This document shows positions 16,887-25,354 of a DNA stretch of 64,000 bases, in pieces. Location of the stretch: NCBI RefSeq assembly GCF_032302195.1, contig NZ_CP135275.1, forward strand, positions 2,170,001-2,234,000, read 5' to 3'. The DNA comes from Paenibacillus sp. MMS20-IR301. GTDB lineage: Bacteria; Bacillota; Bacilli; Paenibacillales; Paenibacillaceae. A program made the translations under genes and the position numbers. Every line of letters begins with the position of its first letter. Position 1 is the first letter of the stretch. The notes under the pieces were generated by a model. That model saw only the letters and a program-made list of their open reading frames with translations. It did no database searches and was not told where the DNA came from.

Positions 16887-17939
16887 TTAGTGAATATTCA
16901 GTCTGTCCTGATCCGTGTCTTCTAAGCCTGCATAGCCTTCTGCATGTGCGCTGCGCCAATTGGCAGGCGTATCTCCTTCCCAGGCACGGAACGCGCGGTA
17001 AAAGGAATTCTGGTCTTCGTATCCGATCAGGAAGGCCACGTCCTTGATGTCGAGCGATAAATCTGCCAGATACATCCGCGCTTGTTCATGTCTTGCTTGT
17101 GTGAGCAGATGAATGAAGCTTGTATTCTCTTCGCTAAGCCGGCGCTGCAAAGTGCGGTCGCTCATGCCCAATTCTTTGGCAACACTCTGCACATCGGGTC
17201 GGCCGGCGCTGAAGCTGCATTTCATGATCCATTTAACCATACCGGAAACGGAACGATTTCCCTGGTGATGATTTAGCGTGCGTTCCAGTGCTGGAGACAG
17301 GATCTCAAGCAGCTCTTCATTATAAGTTAGAAAAGGAAGATCTAAATCTTTCCGGTCCAGCGTCAGGCAATTACGGCCGGAATCGGTCCGGACCCGGCAT
17401 CCAAAGTAAGCTTCAAGAGCCTGTACATCTCCCATCGGCTGCGCAAATTCTACCAGACTTGCCTTCAGATGCCGCCCTGTTCCCCGCCGTCCCAATTCAA
17501 GCAGGAAGGCCAGGGTGATACCTACCAGCAATGGCGGACAAGCCTGATCAGCTGCCAGCCATTTCAACTCGATCATGCATGCCCCGCCATCTTCATTGAT
17601 TGTCATATTCTCAGGAGGGCAGAGCTGTTTGTACCGGGCCATCCTGTGCAGAGCATCGCGGTAATCGCGGGCGTGATAGGTGGCTAATACCGTCGGCGGA
17701 TATTGTGTGGCTTCATAAGTAGTGGCAAGTCTGATCATTCCGCGGGCAACATCACCTGAGAGTTCGGAATACGCCTGCCAGATTGCATAATATTGAGCGG
17801 TATTTACAGTTGGCTCCGATATCACAGTGAGCGGCAATCCCGCCTTCCGGGCTATATCGTGCGGGGCAAGCCCTAACTGGTGCAGCCCTTCCCAAAAGCC
17901 CTGCGGTATTTTTATACGATCCATGGAGTAAGTTGACAT
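16887..17939 (-). CDS. AraC-family regulator with arabinose-binding-type N-terminal domain
   Basis: The 350-residue protein has an N-terminal sensor (LGLAPHDIARKAGLPL, ALLxEL-like helices) of the type found in ArgR/OruR-like AraC proteins. The C-terminal pair of helix-turn-helix motifs includes VAKELGMSDRTLQRRLSEE and DVAFLIGYEDQNSFYRAFR. It should bind DNA and control nearby genes in response to a small molecule. The SDR gene immediately downstream on the same strand is the best candidate target. No operator was identified. Confidence 0.88.
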   Translation of the reverse strand: MSTYSMDRIKIPQGFWEGLHQLGLAPHDIARKAGLPLTVISEPTVNTAQYYAIWQAYSELSGDVARGMIRLATTYEATQYPPTVLATYHARDYRDALHRMARYKQLCPPENMTINEDGGACMIELKWLAADQACPPLLVGITLAFLLELGRRGTGRHLKASLVEFAQPMGDVQALEAYFGCRVRTDSGRNCLTLDRKDLDLPFLTYNEELLEILSPALERTLNHHQGNRSVSGMVKWIMKCSFSAGRPDVQSVAKELGMSDRTLQRRLSEENTSFIHLLTQARHEQARMYLADLSLDIKDVAFLIGYEDQNSFYRAFRAWEGDTPANWRSAHAEGYAGLEDTDQDRLNIH

Positions 17940-18123
17940 CTATTGGTTTGCACCTCCTTTTGCTGATAGACGGTAACTTACGGATATTATGATACCTTCA
18001 ACGTTCTGATATGTAACTAGCACAGCACGTCAACCCGCTAGCAGATTGCGCCGCTCTTTATCCGTTTACAGAAACTCCCGCCAGTCTTCCTTCTTATCAC
18101 GGTTATATCTTTCAGCTCCGCAC

Positions 18124-18154
18124 AAAAGACACTGCCGCGGCCGGCAGTGTCTTT
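18124..18154 (-). terminator. terminator of the DUF1801 gene
   Basis: AAAGACACTGCCG pairs with CGGCAGTGTCTTT, and the minus strand continues with TTTTG. Confidence 0.8.
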
Positions 18155-18188
18155 GAAGCCCGTTTCCTTTTTTATAAAAATCCAGCTG

Positions 18189-18533
18189 TTACATTGCCGC
18201 AGAAGCCTGCTTCAGCAAAGAAGCGAGCAGTGTATAGTCTACCGGTTTGCCCTCCAAGAGCTTGACGGTTAAACGATCACCGCTGCCTGCTTCAAACAAT
18301 CCTTCCGGCACTTCCAGGCCTGCAGCATTAAAGATAGAGAAGCTTACCCAGCCCTTGGCTGTGGAGATAACTGCGGCATACTTGCCGTTTTTGAGAAAAT
18401 GCGGTTTACCGTACTGAATCCGTTCGGCAATCTCCGGAACGGAATCGTGAACCACCTCACGCAGCCTGGTACATATCTCCGCCTGCCACGGCAGGTTAAT
18501 TCCGGCGATGAAATCTGTAACCTCTTGATTCAT
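18189..18533 (-). CDS. DUF1801 (YdhG-like) protein
   Basis: The 114-residue protein contains LREVVHDSVPEIAERIQYGKPHF, the signature of the DUF1801 family, whose members have a frataxin-like fold in some cases. The rest (VSFSIFNAAGLE, then RLTVKLLEGKPVDYTLL) fits. No metal ligand cluster is obvious. It lies 50 bp downstream of an SDR gene and ends in a good terminator. The function is unknown. Confidence 0.78.
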   Translation of the reverse strand: MNQEVTDFIAGINLPWQAEICTRLREVVHDSVPEIAERIQYGKPHFLKNGKYAAVISTAKGWVSFSIFNAAGLEVPEGLFEAGSGDRLTVKLLEGKPVDYTLLASLLKQASAAM

Positions 18534-18583
18534 GGAATCACCATTTTCTGTAGAATATTATGCAGAGCCTTTCGGTTGTGACA

Positions 18584-19393
18584 TCAGCTTAACAAGGACT
18601 CTGCCCCGTCAATGACGATCTGCGCACCGGTAATATGGATCGATTCATCCGAAGCAAGGAAAGAGACCAGCTCCGCTACATTCTCCGGTTTGCCCGGCCC
18701 GTCAGCGAGCGGCTGCGCCCCCTCAGGAAATTCGATCGGAATTACAATGGTTTCGACATCCTCATTAAACTCCGTACTTTCATCAATATTGGTGGAGATG
18801 GCTCCCGGACAAATGACATTGACGCGGATTTTGAACTTGGCCAGCTCCAGCGCAGCCATTTTGGCAAAAGCTACCTGTCCTGCCTTGGTCGTACTGTATG
18901 GTGACCAGCCGAAGCTGGCGAATCTGCTGTTCCCGTTAATCGAGCTGGTGATGATGATGCTGCCTTTACCCCTGTCCTTCAGATGCGGAATCGTGTATTT
19001 GAAGGTCAGGAACGTCCCGGTCAAATTGACGGAAATCGTCTTCTCCCATTCACTGAGGCTCAGCTCTTCGATCGGACCGACCGCACCGTTAATCCCCGCA
19101 TTGGCAAACACAATATCCAGACCCCCGAAATGCTCCACCGTCCTGCGAACCGCTTCCTCCATCCGGGCGGCATCCGAAGTATCCACATCGATTGCGAGCG
19201 CGCAGTCCTTGCGCAGCTTATTCAGCTTCTGTTCCAGCACCAGAGTACGTTCATTCACCAGATCAAACAATGCCACATTAGCGCCTTCACGCGCCATCTG
19301 GATCGCGGTTGCTCTGCCGATACCCGAGCCCGCACCTGTAATTATGGCTGTTTTGCCAAGAAAACGCTGTTTTTTTGCTATATTTGGGCTCAT
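18584..19393 (-). CDS. short-chain dehydrogenase/reductase
   Basis: The 269-residue protein starts at ATG 19393 after AAGGAGAG. It has TGAGSGIGRA for cofactor binding, FANAGINGA, SSINGNSRF with the catalytic Ser region, and YSTTKAG with the catalytic Tyr and Lys. The acidic residue after the second strand (FDLVNE) favours NAD over NADP. The C terminus has HITGAQIVIDGAES. The substrate is unknown. It may be cotranscribed with the DUF1801 gene. Confidence 0.85.
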   Translation of the reverse strand: MSPNIAKKQRFLGKTAIITGAGSGIGRATAIQMAREGANVALFDLVNERTLVLEQKLNKLRKDCALAIDVDTSDAARMEEAVRRTVEHFGGLDIVFANAGINGAVGPIEELSLSEWEKTISVNLTGTFLTFKYTIPHLKDRGKGSIIITSSINGNSRFASFGWSPYSTTKAGQVAFAKMAALELAKFKIRVNVICPGAISTNIDESTEFNEDVETIVIPIEFPEGAQPLADGPGKPENVAELVSFLASDESIHITGAQIVIDGAESLLS

Positions 19394-19489
19394 ATGTACG
19401 CTCTCCTTCCGTTTCGGCCTTCTGCTGAAGAATGGCTCTGTTTCAAGATTACCCAAATGGCATCCGATTATAATCATGTACCCGGAAAA

Positions 19490-19520
19490 AACAAAAATAA
19501 GAGCCCCACAGTTGTGAGGC
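19490..19520 (-). terminator. terminator of the ATP-grasp/transglutaminase operon
   Basis: On the minus strand GCCTCACA pairs with TGTGGGGC, followed by TCTTATTTTTG. Confidence 0.6.
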
Positions 19521-19526
19521 CCGGCA

Positions 19527-20393
19527 CTAATTATCCAGCCGCCGTACATCCACCTTTACGGTCAGCGTTCCAGCACCACCGCGGTAAACGCCTTTGACCG
19601 GTACGATATCCTTATAATCCCGCCCGTGCCCGAGCTTAATATACCGCCAGCTGACCTCTACATTGTTCGTCGGATCGAATCCGAGCCAGCCTGTGCCCGG
19701 AATATGCGTCTCCACCCAGGCATGCGAGGCCTGCTCGAAATTGGCATTCCCGCCCTGCAGATCCCCAACGAAATGATATCCGCTCACATAACGTGAAGGC
19801 AGCCCGACACTGCGGCAGACGGCAATCATCAGATGGGCATAATCCTGGCAGACGCCGCGTTTAAGCTTCAGCGCTTTTTTAACTGTTGTGTTGACACTGG
19901 TTGCTTCCGGATCATAGGTGAACTGCCCATAGATGGTAGAGGACAGCTTCCTGGTCCATTCATACATATCTTCGGCTTCGTCAAAAGGATGCTGTGACGC
20001 AAACTCGACCAGCTCCGGCGTCACCTCGGTATACCGTGTCGGCAAAATAAATTCAATATAACGGTTCTGGAACTTCTCGTCATTCAGCAGCTTCACCTGC
20101 TCCTCCAGCGGAATATGCGGCAGGTCGGCGCCTTGAGCTTTGTCCAGTGTCACTACCGTAGCCTTGGTGTGGATAACCATCTCCGTATGCGGCTTATTCA
20201 CGGAATAAGCATGGACCCGGTTGCCGAAGAAATCCTCGTAAGTCAGCAGATTGGCCGGGGGATGCACCTCCACCTCATGATGATAACAGGACTGGCGGTA
20301 ATTCGTGCGCGGGGTCAGCCTGATCTCATTGACACTGTCCGTCACCGGCTCGGAATAGGTATAGGTGGTTGTATGGTTGATTTGAATCTTCAT
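19527..20393 (-). CDS. transglutaminase-like cysteine peptidase-fold protein
   Basis: The 288-residue protein has the N-terminal beta-sandwich found before bacterial transglutaminase domains (TTYTYSEPVTDSVNEIRLTP) and then the catalytic triad: Cys in KRGVCQDYAH, His in QASHAWVE, Asp in GFDPTNN. It could form or cleave isopeptide or amide bonds. It overlaps the alpha-E gene by 4 bp (ATGA), which suggests translational coupling. There is no signal peptide, so it acts in the cytosol. The substrate is unknown; the neighbours suggest a peptide or amide-linked product. Confidence 0.88.
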   Translation of the reverse strand: MKIQINHTTTYTYSEPVTDSVNEIRLTPRTNYRQSCYHHEVEVHPPANLLTYEDFFGNRVHAYSVNKPHTEMVIHTKATVVTLDKAQGADLPHIPLEEQVKLLNDEKFQNRYIEFILPTRYTEVTPELVEFASQHPFDEAEDMYEWTRKLSSTIYGQFTYDPEATSVNTTVKKALKLKRGVCQDYAHLMIAVCRSVGLPSRYVSGYHFVGDLQGGNANFEQASHAWVETHIPGTGWLGFDPTNNVEVSWRYIKLGHGRDYKDIVPVKGVYRGGAGTLTVKVDVRRLDN

Positions 20394-21343
20394 ACTGAAA
20401 CTCCTTCGCGGCGAAAAAAGGCGCCCTCCATCGTTTTGCCGAGCCGTTGGCAGGAAAGCATCAGTGACTGGAGCACCTCCTCGGCCAGATCACCGGACAT
20501 CTCTTCCTTTTCCATATAGTCGAGGTCCGCTTTGATCTTTCCGGCTTGGCGGATCACCTTCTCATGGCCTGACCCCTTCTCCGATTTGTCCAGCTCCAGC
20601 TTCGCCAGGTGCTCTTCGAGCTTATGGAAAGAGAAGCGGATGGAACGCGGGAAGGCGGCATTCACGATCAGGAATTCCAAAATGCATTCCGGGGACATAT
20701 CATCGGCGTAATACCGGCGGAACGCCTGATAGCCGCTGACTGATTTCAGCACAGCCTGAAGCTGCGTATAGATTGAACCAATTTCCTTAGACTTGCAAGA
20801 TACAGTAACTGCCTGGAGAATACGCGTTGTATTCTCGGCCCGTTCCAGAAAACGCCCGCTCTCAATAAAGCGCCACTCGTTGCCGCGCAGCATCACTGAC
20901 TGTTCGGCACCGAGGAACATTGCTGCCCGCTCTTTGACCTGCTGGTAGAACTGGTGGGGACTGCTCATAATATCCGCGACAGACTGCTCTCCCAGCCACA
21001 GATTGAAGCTGTTGGCAATATCCCACAGCTCGCTCGGCAGATGCTGGCGCAGGGTACGCAGATTATTCCGCGCCTGATGCACGCAGGAGAACAAGGAATT
21101 CGCGTTGCCGAGATCGAGGGTGATGAAGGACAGCACATCCTGTTCAGCAAAGCTCTCAAACTGCTGCATATATTCATTTCTGACGCCGAGCGCATCAATC
21201 AGCCTTGCCCATTTGTGGCCCTCTGCCTGAAAGTCTTCCTCCTGTTGAATATGATAATGCACATCGATCAGCCGCGCATGATTCTCAGCCCGTTCAATAT
21301 ACCGGCCGATCCAGAATAAAGCCTCCGCATTGCGATTCAGCAT
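20390..21343 (-). CDS. alpha-E (DUF403) domain protein
   Basis: The 317-residue, all-helical protein begins MLNRNAEALFWIGRYIERAENHARL, typical of the alpha-E family. WRFIESGRFLERAENTTRIL in the middle repeats the same RxxERAEN pattern, which looks like an internal duplication. ATG 21343 follows AGGGGTGG; an in-frame ATG at 21364 is weaker. It is always reported beside the ATP-grasp partner in this type of cluster and is thought to act with it. The activity is not established. Confidence 0.87.
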   Translation of the reverse strand: MLNRNAEALFWIGRYIERAENHARLIDVHYHIQQEEDFQAEGHKWARLIDALGVRNEYMQQFESFAEQDVLSFITLDLGNANSLFSCVHQARNNLRTLRQHLPSELWDIANSFNLWLGEQSVADIMSSPHQFYQQVKERAAMFLGAEQSVMLRGNEWRFIESGRFLERAENTTRILQAVTVSCKSKEIGSIYTQLQAVLKSVSGYQAFRRYYADDMSPECILEFLIVNAAFPRSIRFSFHKLEEHLAKLELDKSEKGSGHEKVIRQAGKIKADLDYMEKEEMSGDLAEEVLQSLMLSCQRLGKTMEGAFFRREGVSV

Positions 21344-21412
21344 CGTCGCCACCCCTTCGCCCATACTTAATGATGCTGCAACTTATGAACCATATGATAT
21401 TAAGCTTGTAGC

Positions 21413-22876
21413 TCAAGCCATAACCCAGGTATCCTTCACTCCGCCCCCTTGGGAGGAGTTCACTACCAGTGAGCCTTCGCGCATCGCCACCCGGGTCAGA
21501 CCTCCGGGAATGACATGCGGCTTACGGTCGGCGCCCATCAGCACAAATGCTCTGAGGTCAATATGCCGCGGCGTCATACCGCCTCCGGATAATACCGGTG
21601 CACGGGAGAGCGACATGATCGGCTGGGCGATGTAACGCTCGGGTTCTGCGAGAATCTTCAGCCGGAAATCTATTAATTCCTCTTTGGTAGCCTCGCTTCC
21701 GATCAGCATGCCGTATCCGCCGGAAAGTGAGGTTTCCTTCACCACCATCTCCTGCAGATTATCCAGTACATACTGGCGCTCCTGCGGCCGGGCCAGCAGG
21801 TAGGTCGGCACATTGCTTAAGATCGGCTCTTCATTAAGATAATAGCGGATCATATCCGGGACATACACATACATGGCCTTGTCGTCAGCAACTCCTGTGC
21901 CTGGTGCGTTGGCAATGGCTATGTTGCCGGCCCGGTAGGCATTCATTAAACCGGCAACCCCGAGCAGCGAATTCGGCTGAAAGGCGAGCGGATCAATGAA
22001 ATCATCATCCAGACGGCGGTACAGCACATCCACCCGGCGCAGCCTGTTCATTTCTTTGAGGTAGATTTTGTGGTCCTGGGCAACCAGATCACGCCCTTCT
22101 ACCAGATGGATACCCATTTGCTGGGCCAGAAAAGCATGCTCGTAATACGCTGAGTTATATTCGCCCGGCGTCAGGAGAGCAATTACCGGGTCCTTCGTCC
22201 GCGAAGGGGACAGGCTGCGCAGCACCGACAGGAAACGGTTCAGGCTGTGATCTACATCGCGGATAGAGCTGGCGAAGGATAATTCAGGGAAAAGCTGGTT
22301 CATCAGCGATCTGCCTTTGAATAAATACGAGAAGCCGGAAGGCGTGCGCAGATTATCCTCCAGCACATAATACTCCCCGTCATGATGACGGATCAGATCA
22401 ATCCCCGAGGTGGTGACATAGGCCCCGCCCGGCACGCGCAGTCCGGACATTTCCGGCCGGAAGTAACAGTTCGAGATAATCATCCGCCGCGGGACGATGC
22501 CGTCCTTCACAATGTACTGCTCATGGTAAATGTCATGAATGAACAGATTAAGTGCAGTGATCCGCTGTACAATCCCGGCCTCCAGCCGCTCCCATTCTCC
22601 CTTAGGGATGATCCGCGGAATCATATCAAAGGGAATCGTCCGCTCCATCGGCTGATCCTGAGCCGGGTTGTATAGTGTAAAGGTAATGCCTTCTTCCATC
22701 ATCCGACGCTGCATCAGCTTCTGCTTGCCTTGCAGCTCTTCGGGGCTCATCCCGGAAAACATGCGGTTCACATGCTTGTAATGAGGCCGGATACTCCGTT
22801 CATCCGCATACATTTCATCATAAAAATGCTGCAACGGATACGGAGACAAACCGGGCAAAGGATCTAGTTTGGACAT
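21413..22876 (-). CDS. circularly permuted type-2 ATP-grasp protein
   Basis: The 487-residue protein starts at ATG 22876, 8 nt after AAAGGAG; the upstream ATG at 22924 has no site. Conserved stretches include DIYHEQYIVKDGIVPR, YYVLEDNLRTPSG, NAPGTGVADDKAMY and GGYGMLIG, then HIDLRAFVLMG at the C terminus. ATP-grasp enzymes join a carboxylate to an amine through an acyl phosphate. With the alpha-E and transglutaminase genes downstream it forms a recurrent operon predicted to make or process an amide-linked peptide. No peptide substrate gene was seen nearby. Confidence 0.87.
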   Translation of the reverse strand: MSKLDPLPGLSPYPLQHFYDEMYADERSIRPHYKHVNRMFSGMSPEELQGKQKLMQRRMMEEGITFTLYNPAQDQPMERTIPFDMIPRIIPKGEWERLEAGIVQRITALNLFIHDIYHEQYIVKDGIVPRRMIISNCYFRPEMSGLRVPGGAYVTTSGIDLIRHHDGEYYVLEDNLRTPSGFSYLFKGRSLMNQLFPELSFASSIRDVDHSLNRFLSVLRSLSPSRTKDPVIALLTPGEYNSAYYEHAFLAQQMGIHLVEGRDLVAQDHKIYLKEMNRLRRVDVLYRRLDDDFIDPLAFQPNSLLGVAGLMNAYRAGNIAIANAPGTGVADDKAMYVYVPDMIRYYLNEEPILSNVPTYLLARPQERQYVLDNLQEMVVKETSLSGGYGMLIGSEATKEELIDFRLKILAEPERYIAQPIMSLSRAPVLSGGGMTPRHIDLRAFVLMGADRKPHVIPGGLTRVAMREGSLVVNSSQGGGVKDTWVMA

Positions 22877-24219
22877 GAGCCCGACTCCTTTCGGATCACT
22901 GTAATGTGTCATGTTTATTGACAAATGAGTTCAAATTTTAAAGATTCATCACGAAAATCTTAAATACTACCTTCATAATACGTAAATGCTATTGTCGATG
23001 TCAATATATATAACAGCAAAATGGAGTTTACGGACCATCTCGCATCGTTGGAATCGCTTCCTTTCTCTGTGAGGTGCTTTGGGGTAGGATTGGGACTTGC
23101 TTAGGAGCGTTTAGAACCGCATAGGCCGCGCTTGAATTGTGATTAGTACTCAAGCACGTATCAAGCACGAACACTGCATGGAGTGTGTTTAGTACTTGCA
23201 GTGTTAGAGCTCGATACCTGCCAGGTACCTGATTGAAACTGCTAGCTGCTTGCATGAATTGTGCTTAGAGTAAATTGGATACATTATGGTTCGTGTATAG
23301 AGTGTGCTTATTACTTGGAGTGGTTACGTTTGTTATGAGCTAGGTAGATGATTGAAACTATTTGGTTCGCGTAGTGCTTGGTTCGTGCTTAGAACTGTTT
23401 GATGCATGCCTGGTTTGTGTTTAGGGTTAATCGGCAAGTGTACGAGACCCGTTATGACTTGCTTAAAACATATCTAGTCGTATATAGGACGGGCTGTAGT
23501 GATTCGTACATCAAATTGTATGCAGGAGCGTTGACAAGCAGTACTATTACTTTTATGAATTTTTCATATATTGACATTTTAATATAATGACACTTTAATC
23601 GCTCTTTCACTCCAAAGTAGAATCATTCCAGTATCGTTTAATGTCATTATCCGTATGCTCTCCAAGTCTGCATTCACCCTTTGCCTGCGATCGAGCGATA
23701 TTAAGAGCACCCAAACCCACTCCTGCTCCTGCTTTCCTCATTCCACCCACTTTTGGCTGGAACAGGGGCACTTCTGCCCCTATTTTCCTCATTCCACCCA
23801 CTTTTTACTGGAACAGGGGCACTTTTGCCCCTATTTTCTTCATTCCACCCACTTTTTCCTGGAACAGGGGTACTTTTGCCCCTATTTCCTCATTCCATCC
23901 ACTTTTTCCTGGAACAGGGGCACTTTTGCCCCTATTTTCCTCATTCCACTCACTTTTTCCTGTAACAGGGGTACTTTTTCCCCTATTTTCCTCATTCCAC
24001 CCACTTTTTACTGGAACAGGGGCACTTCTGCCCCTATTTTCTCCACTCCTCCCACTTCCCGCGGAATCAGGGGCACTTGCGCCCCTACTCCCTCTGCTTT
24101 CCGGCACATTTAATGGGGTTTTTCCCTTTAGCTCACTCATTTCAGCTGCTTCTGGTGCAATTAAGGGGACTTTTCCCTTTAATGCCATCTTTTCAGTATG
24201 TGAACGTTCCGCTGCACAT
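22877..24219. other. 1.3 kb gene-free region
   Basis: No gene was recognised between the ATP-grasp start and the ftsY terminator. It contains a degenerate 119-bp direct repeat (for example GAGTGTGTTTAGTACTTG at 23181 and GAGTGTGCTTATTACTTG at 23300) and the 51-bp tandem array at 23734-24089. Confidence 0.6.
23734..24089. repeat. seven-copy 51-bp tandem repeat, each with a hairpin
   Basis: Seven successive units of about 51 bp run from 23734 to 24089. Each carries GGGGCA-N4-TGCCCC or a variant, separated by TATTTTCCTCATTCCACCCA. One unit is 50 bp. Some copies have compensating changes in the arms (GGGGTA copies are less regular). Two more distant hairpins, TTTAATGGGG...CCCTTTAG and ATTAAGGGG...CCCTTTAAT, follow to about 24182. 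Frames remain open on both strands, but the 50-bp unit shifts any frame. Confidence 0.85.
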
Positions 24220-24255
24220 AAAAACACCCCGGGAACCTAACCGGTCCCGGGGTGT
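24220..24255 (-). terminator. terminator of ftsY
   Basis: ACACCCCGGGA pairs with TCCCGGGGTGT, followed on the minus strand by TTTTTATG. Confidence 0.88.
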
Positions 24256-24271
24256 CAGCAAGCTCAGCTTT

Positions 24272-25267
24272 CTATTCTTCGTTACTGTCTTCTTCTTCGG
24301 AGATCATGCCGGCGAACAGGGCGTGCACGAACTGGTCAGAGTCGAACGGCTGGAGATCCTCCATCTTCTCGCCCAGGCCGACCAGCTTCACAGGCAGGTT
24401 CATTTCCTGCCGGATCGCTACGACGATACCGCCCTTGGCAGTGCCGTCGAGCTTGGTCAGCACGAGACCAGTCACACCGCTTTTTTCACCAAACAGCTTG
24501 GCCTGACTAAGGGCATTCTGCCCGGTCGTCGCATCCAGTACCATCAGCACCTCATGCGGAGCACTTGGAATTTCGCGCTGAATGACCCGGAAGATCTTGT
24601 TCAGCTCTTCCATCAGATTGCTCTTGTTCTGCAGCCGGCCCGCGGTATCACAGATCAGCACATCCACCTTCCGCTGTTTGGCTGCCTGAACCGCATCGAA
24701 CATGACGGCCGCCGGATCAGAACCTGCCTGCTGCTTAATTACATCTACGCCGGCGCGCTTGCCCCAGACCTCCAGCTGTTCTATAGCCCCAGCACGGAAG
24801 GTATCCCCTGCCGCAAGCAGCACCTTTTTCCCTTCCTGCTTGTACCGGTGCGCCAGCTTGCCAATCGTAGTCGTCTTGCCGACTCCGTTAACGCCGACGA
24901 ACAGAATGACTGTAATCCCGTCCGGGTTCTCCTTCAGGCTGTTGTCATCATCTCCGCGCAGCAGCTCCATCAGCTTACGGGAGAGAATAGGCTGCAGCTC
25001 TGCAGCATCCTCGATCCGCTTCTGCTTGACTTCTGCCCGCAGCTCTTCAACGAGATTCATTACCGTGTTTACGCCTACGTCTGCACCAATCAGAATTTCT
25101 TCCAGCTCTTCATAGAATTCTTCATCTATTTTTTTGCGGCGGATAATCAGGTCCGAGACCTTCTCCACGAAGCCCTTACGGGTCTTCTCCAGACCGTCGC
25201 GGAACTGTTTCGTTACGCTTTCCGTTTTACCGGAAATACTGTCTTTCAATTTCTTAAAGAAACTCAT
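24272..25267 (-). CDS. ftsY: signal recognition particle receptor FtsY
   Basis: The 331-residue protein is the SRP receptor GTPase that delivers ribosome-nascent chains to the membrane. It has an N-terminal helical NF region (MSFFKKLKDSISGKT), the P loop GVNGVGKTTTIGKLA, DTAGR, the DARQ-equivalent region AGDTFRAGAIEQL, and TKLDGTAKGG. No long acidic A domain is present, as in other Firmicutes. AGGAGG lies before ATG 25267; the frame extends to 25303 without a site. It is 87 bp after smc, which is the usual order. Confidence 0.96.
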   Translation of the reverse strand: MSFFKKLKDSISGKTESVTKQFRDGLEKTRKGFVEKVSDLIIRRKKIDEEFYEELEEILIGADVGVNTVMNLVEELRAEVKQKRIEDAAELQPILSRKLMELLRGDDDNSLKENPDGITVILFVGVNGVGKTTTIGKLAHRYKQEGKKVLLAAGDTFRAGAIEQLEVWGKRAGVDVIKQQAGSDPAAVMFDAVQAAKQRKVDVLICDTAGRLQNKSNLMEELNKIFRVIQREIPSAPHEVLMVLDATTGQNALSQAKLFGEKSGVTGLVLTKLDGTAKGGIVVAIRQEMNLPVKLVGLGEKMEDLQPFDSDQFVHALFAGMISEEEDSNEE

Positions 25268-25354
25268 ATTGTTCCTCCTAAATTTTTGTAAGGTCCGCTC
25301 CATTTATTCGCTTCATACAATTTAGTGAGCATTATTTGAATAGAGCACTACCCG

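Noticed and set aside
23734..24089. CRISPR array
   Set aside because: Units are contiguous with no unique spacers, and no cas gene is in the window.
23805..24227. 140-codon minus-strand frame with GWNEENRGKSAPV-type repeats
   Set aside because: It is a translation of the 51-bp tandem array; a 50-bp unit shifts the frame and all other frames are also open. No ribosome binding site was found.
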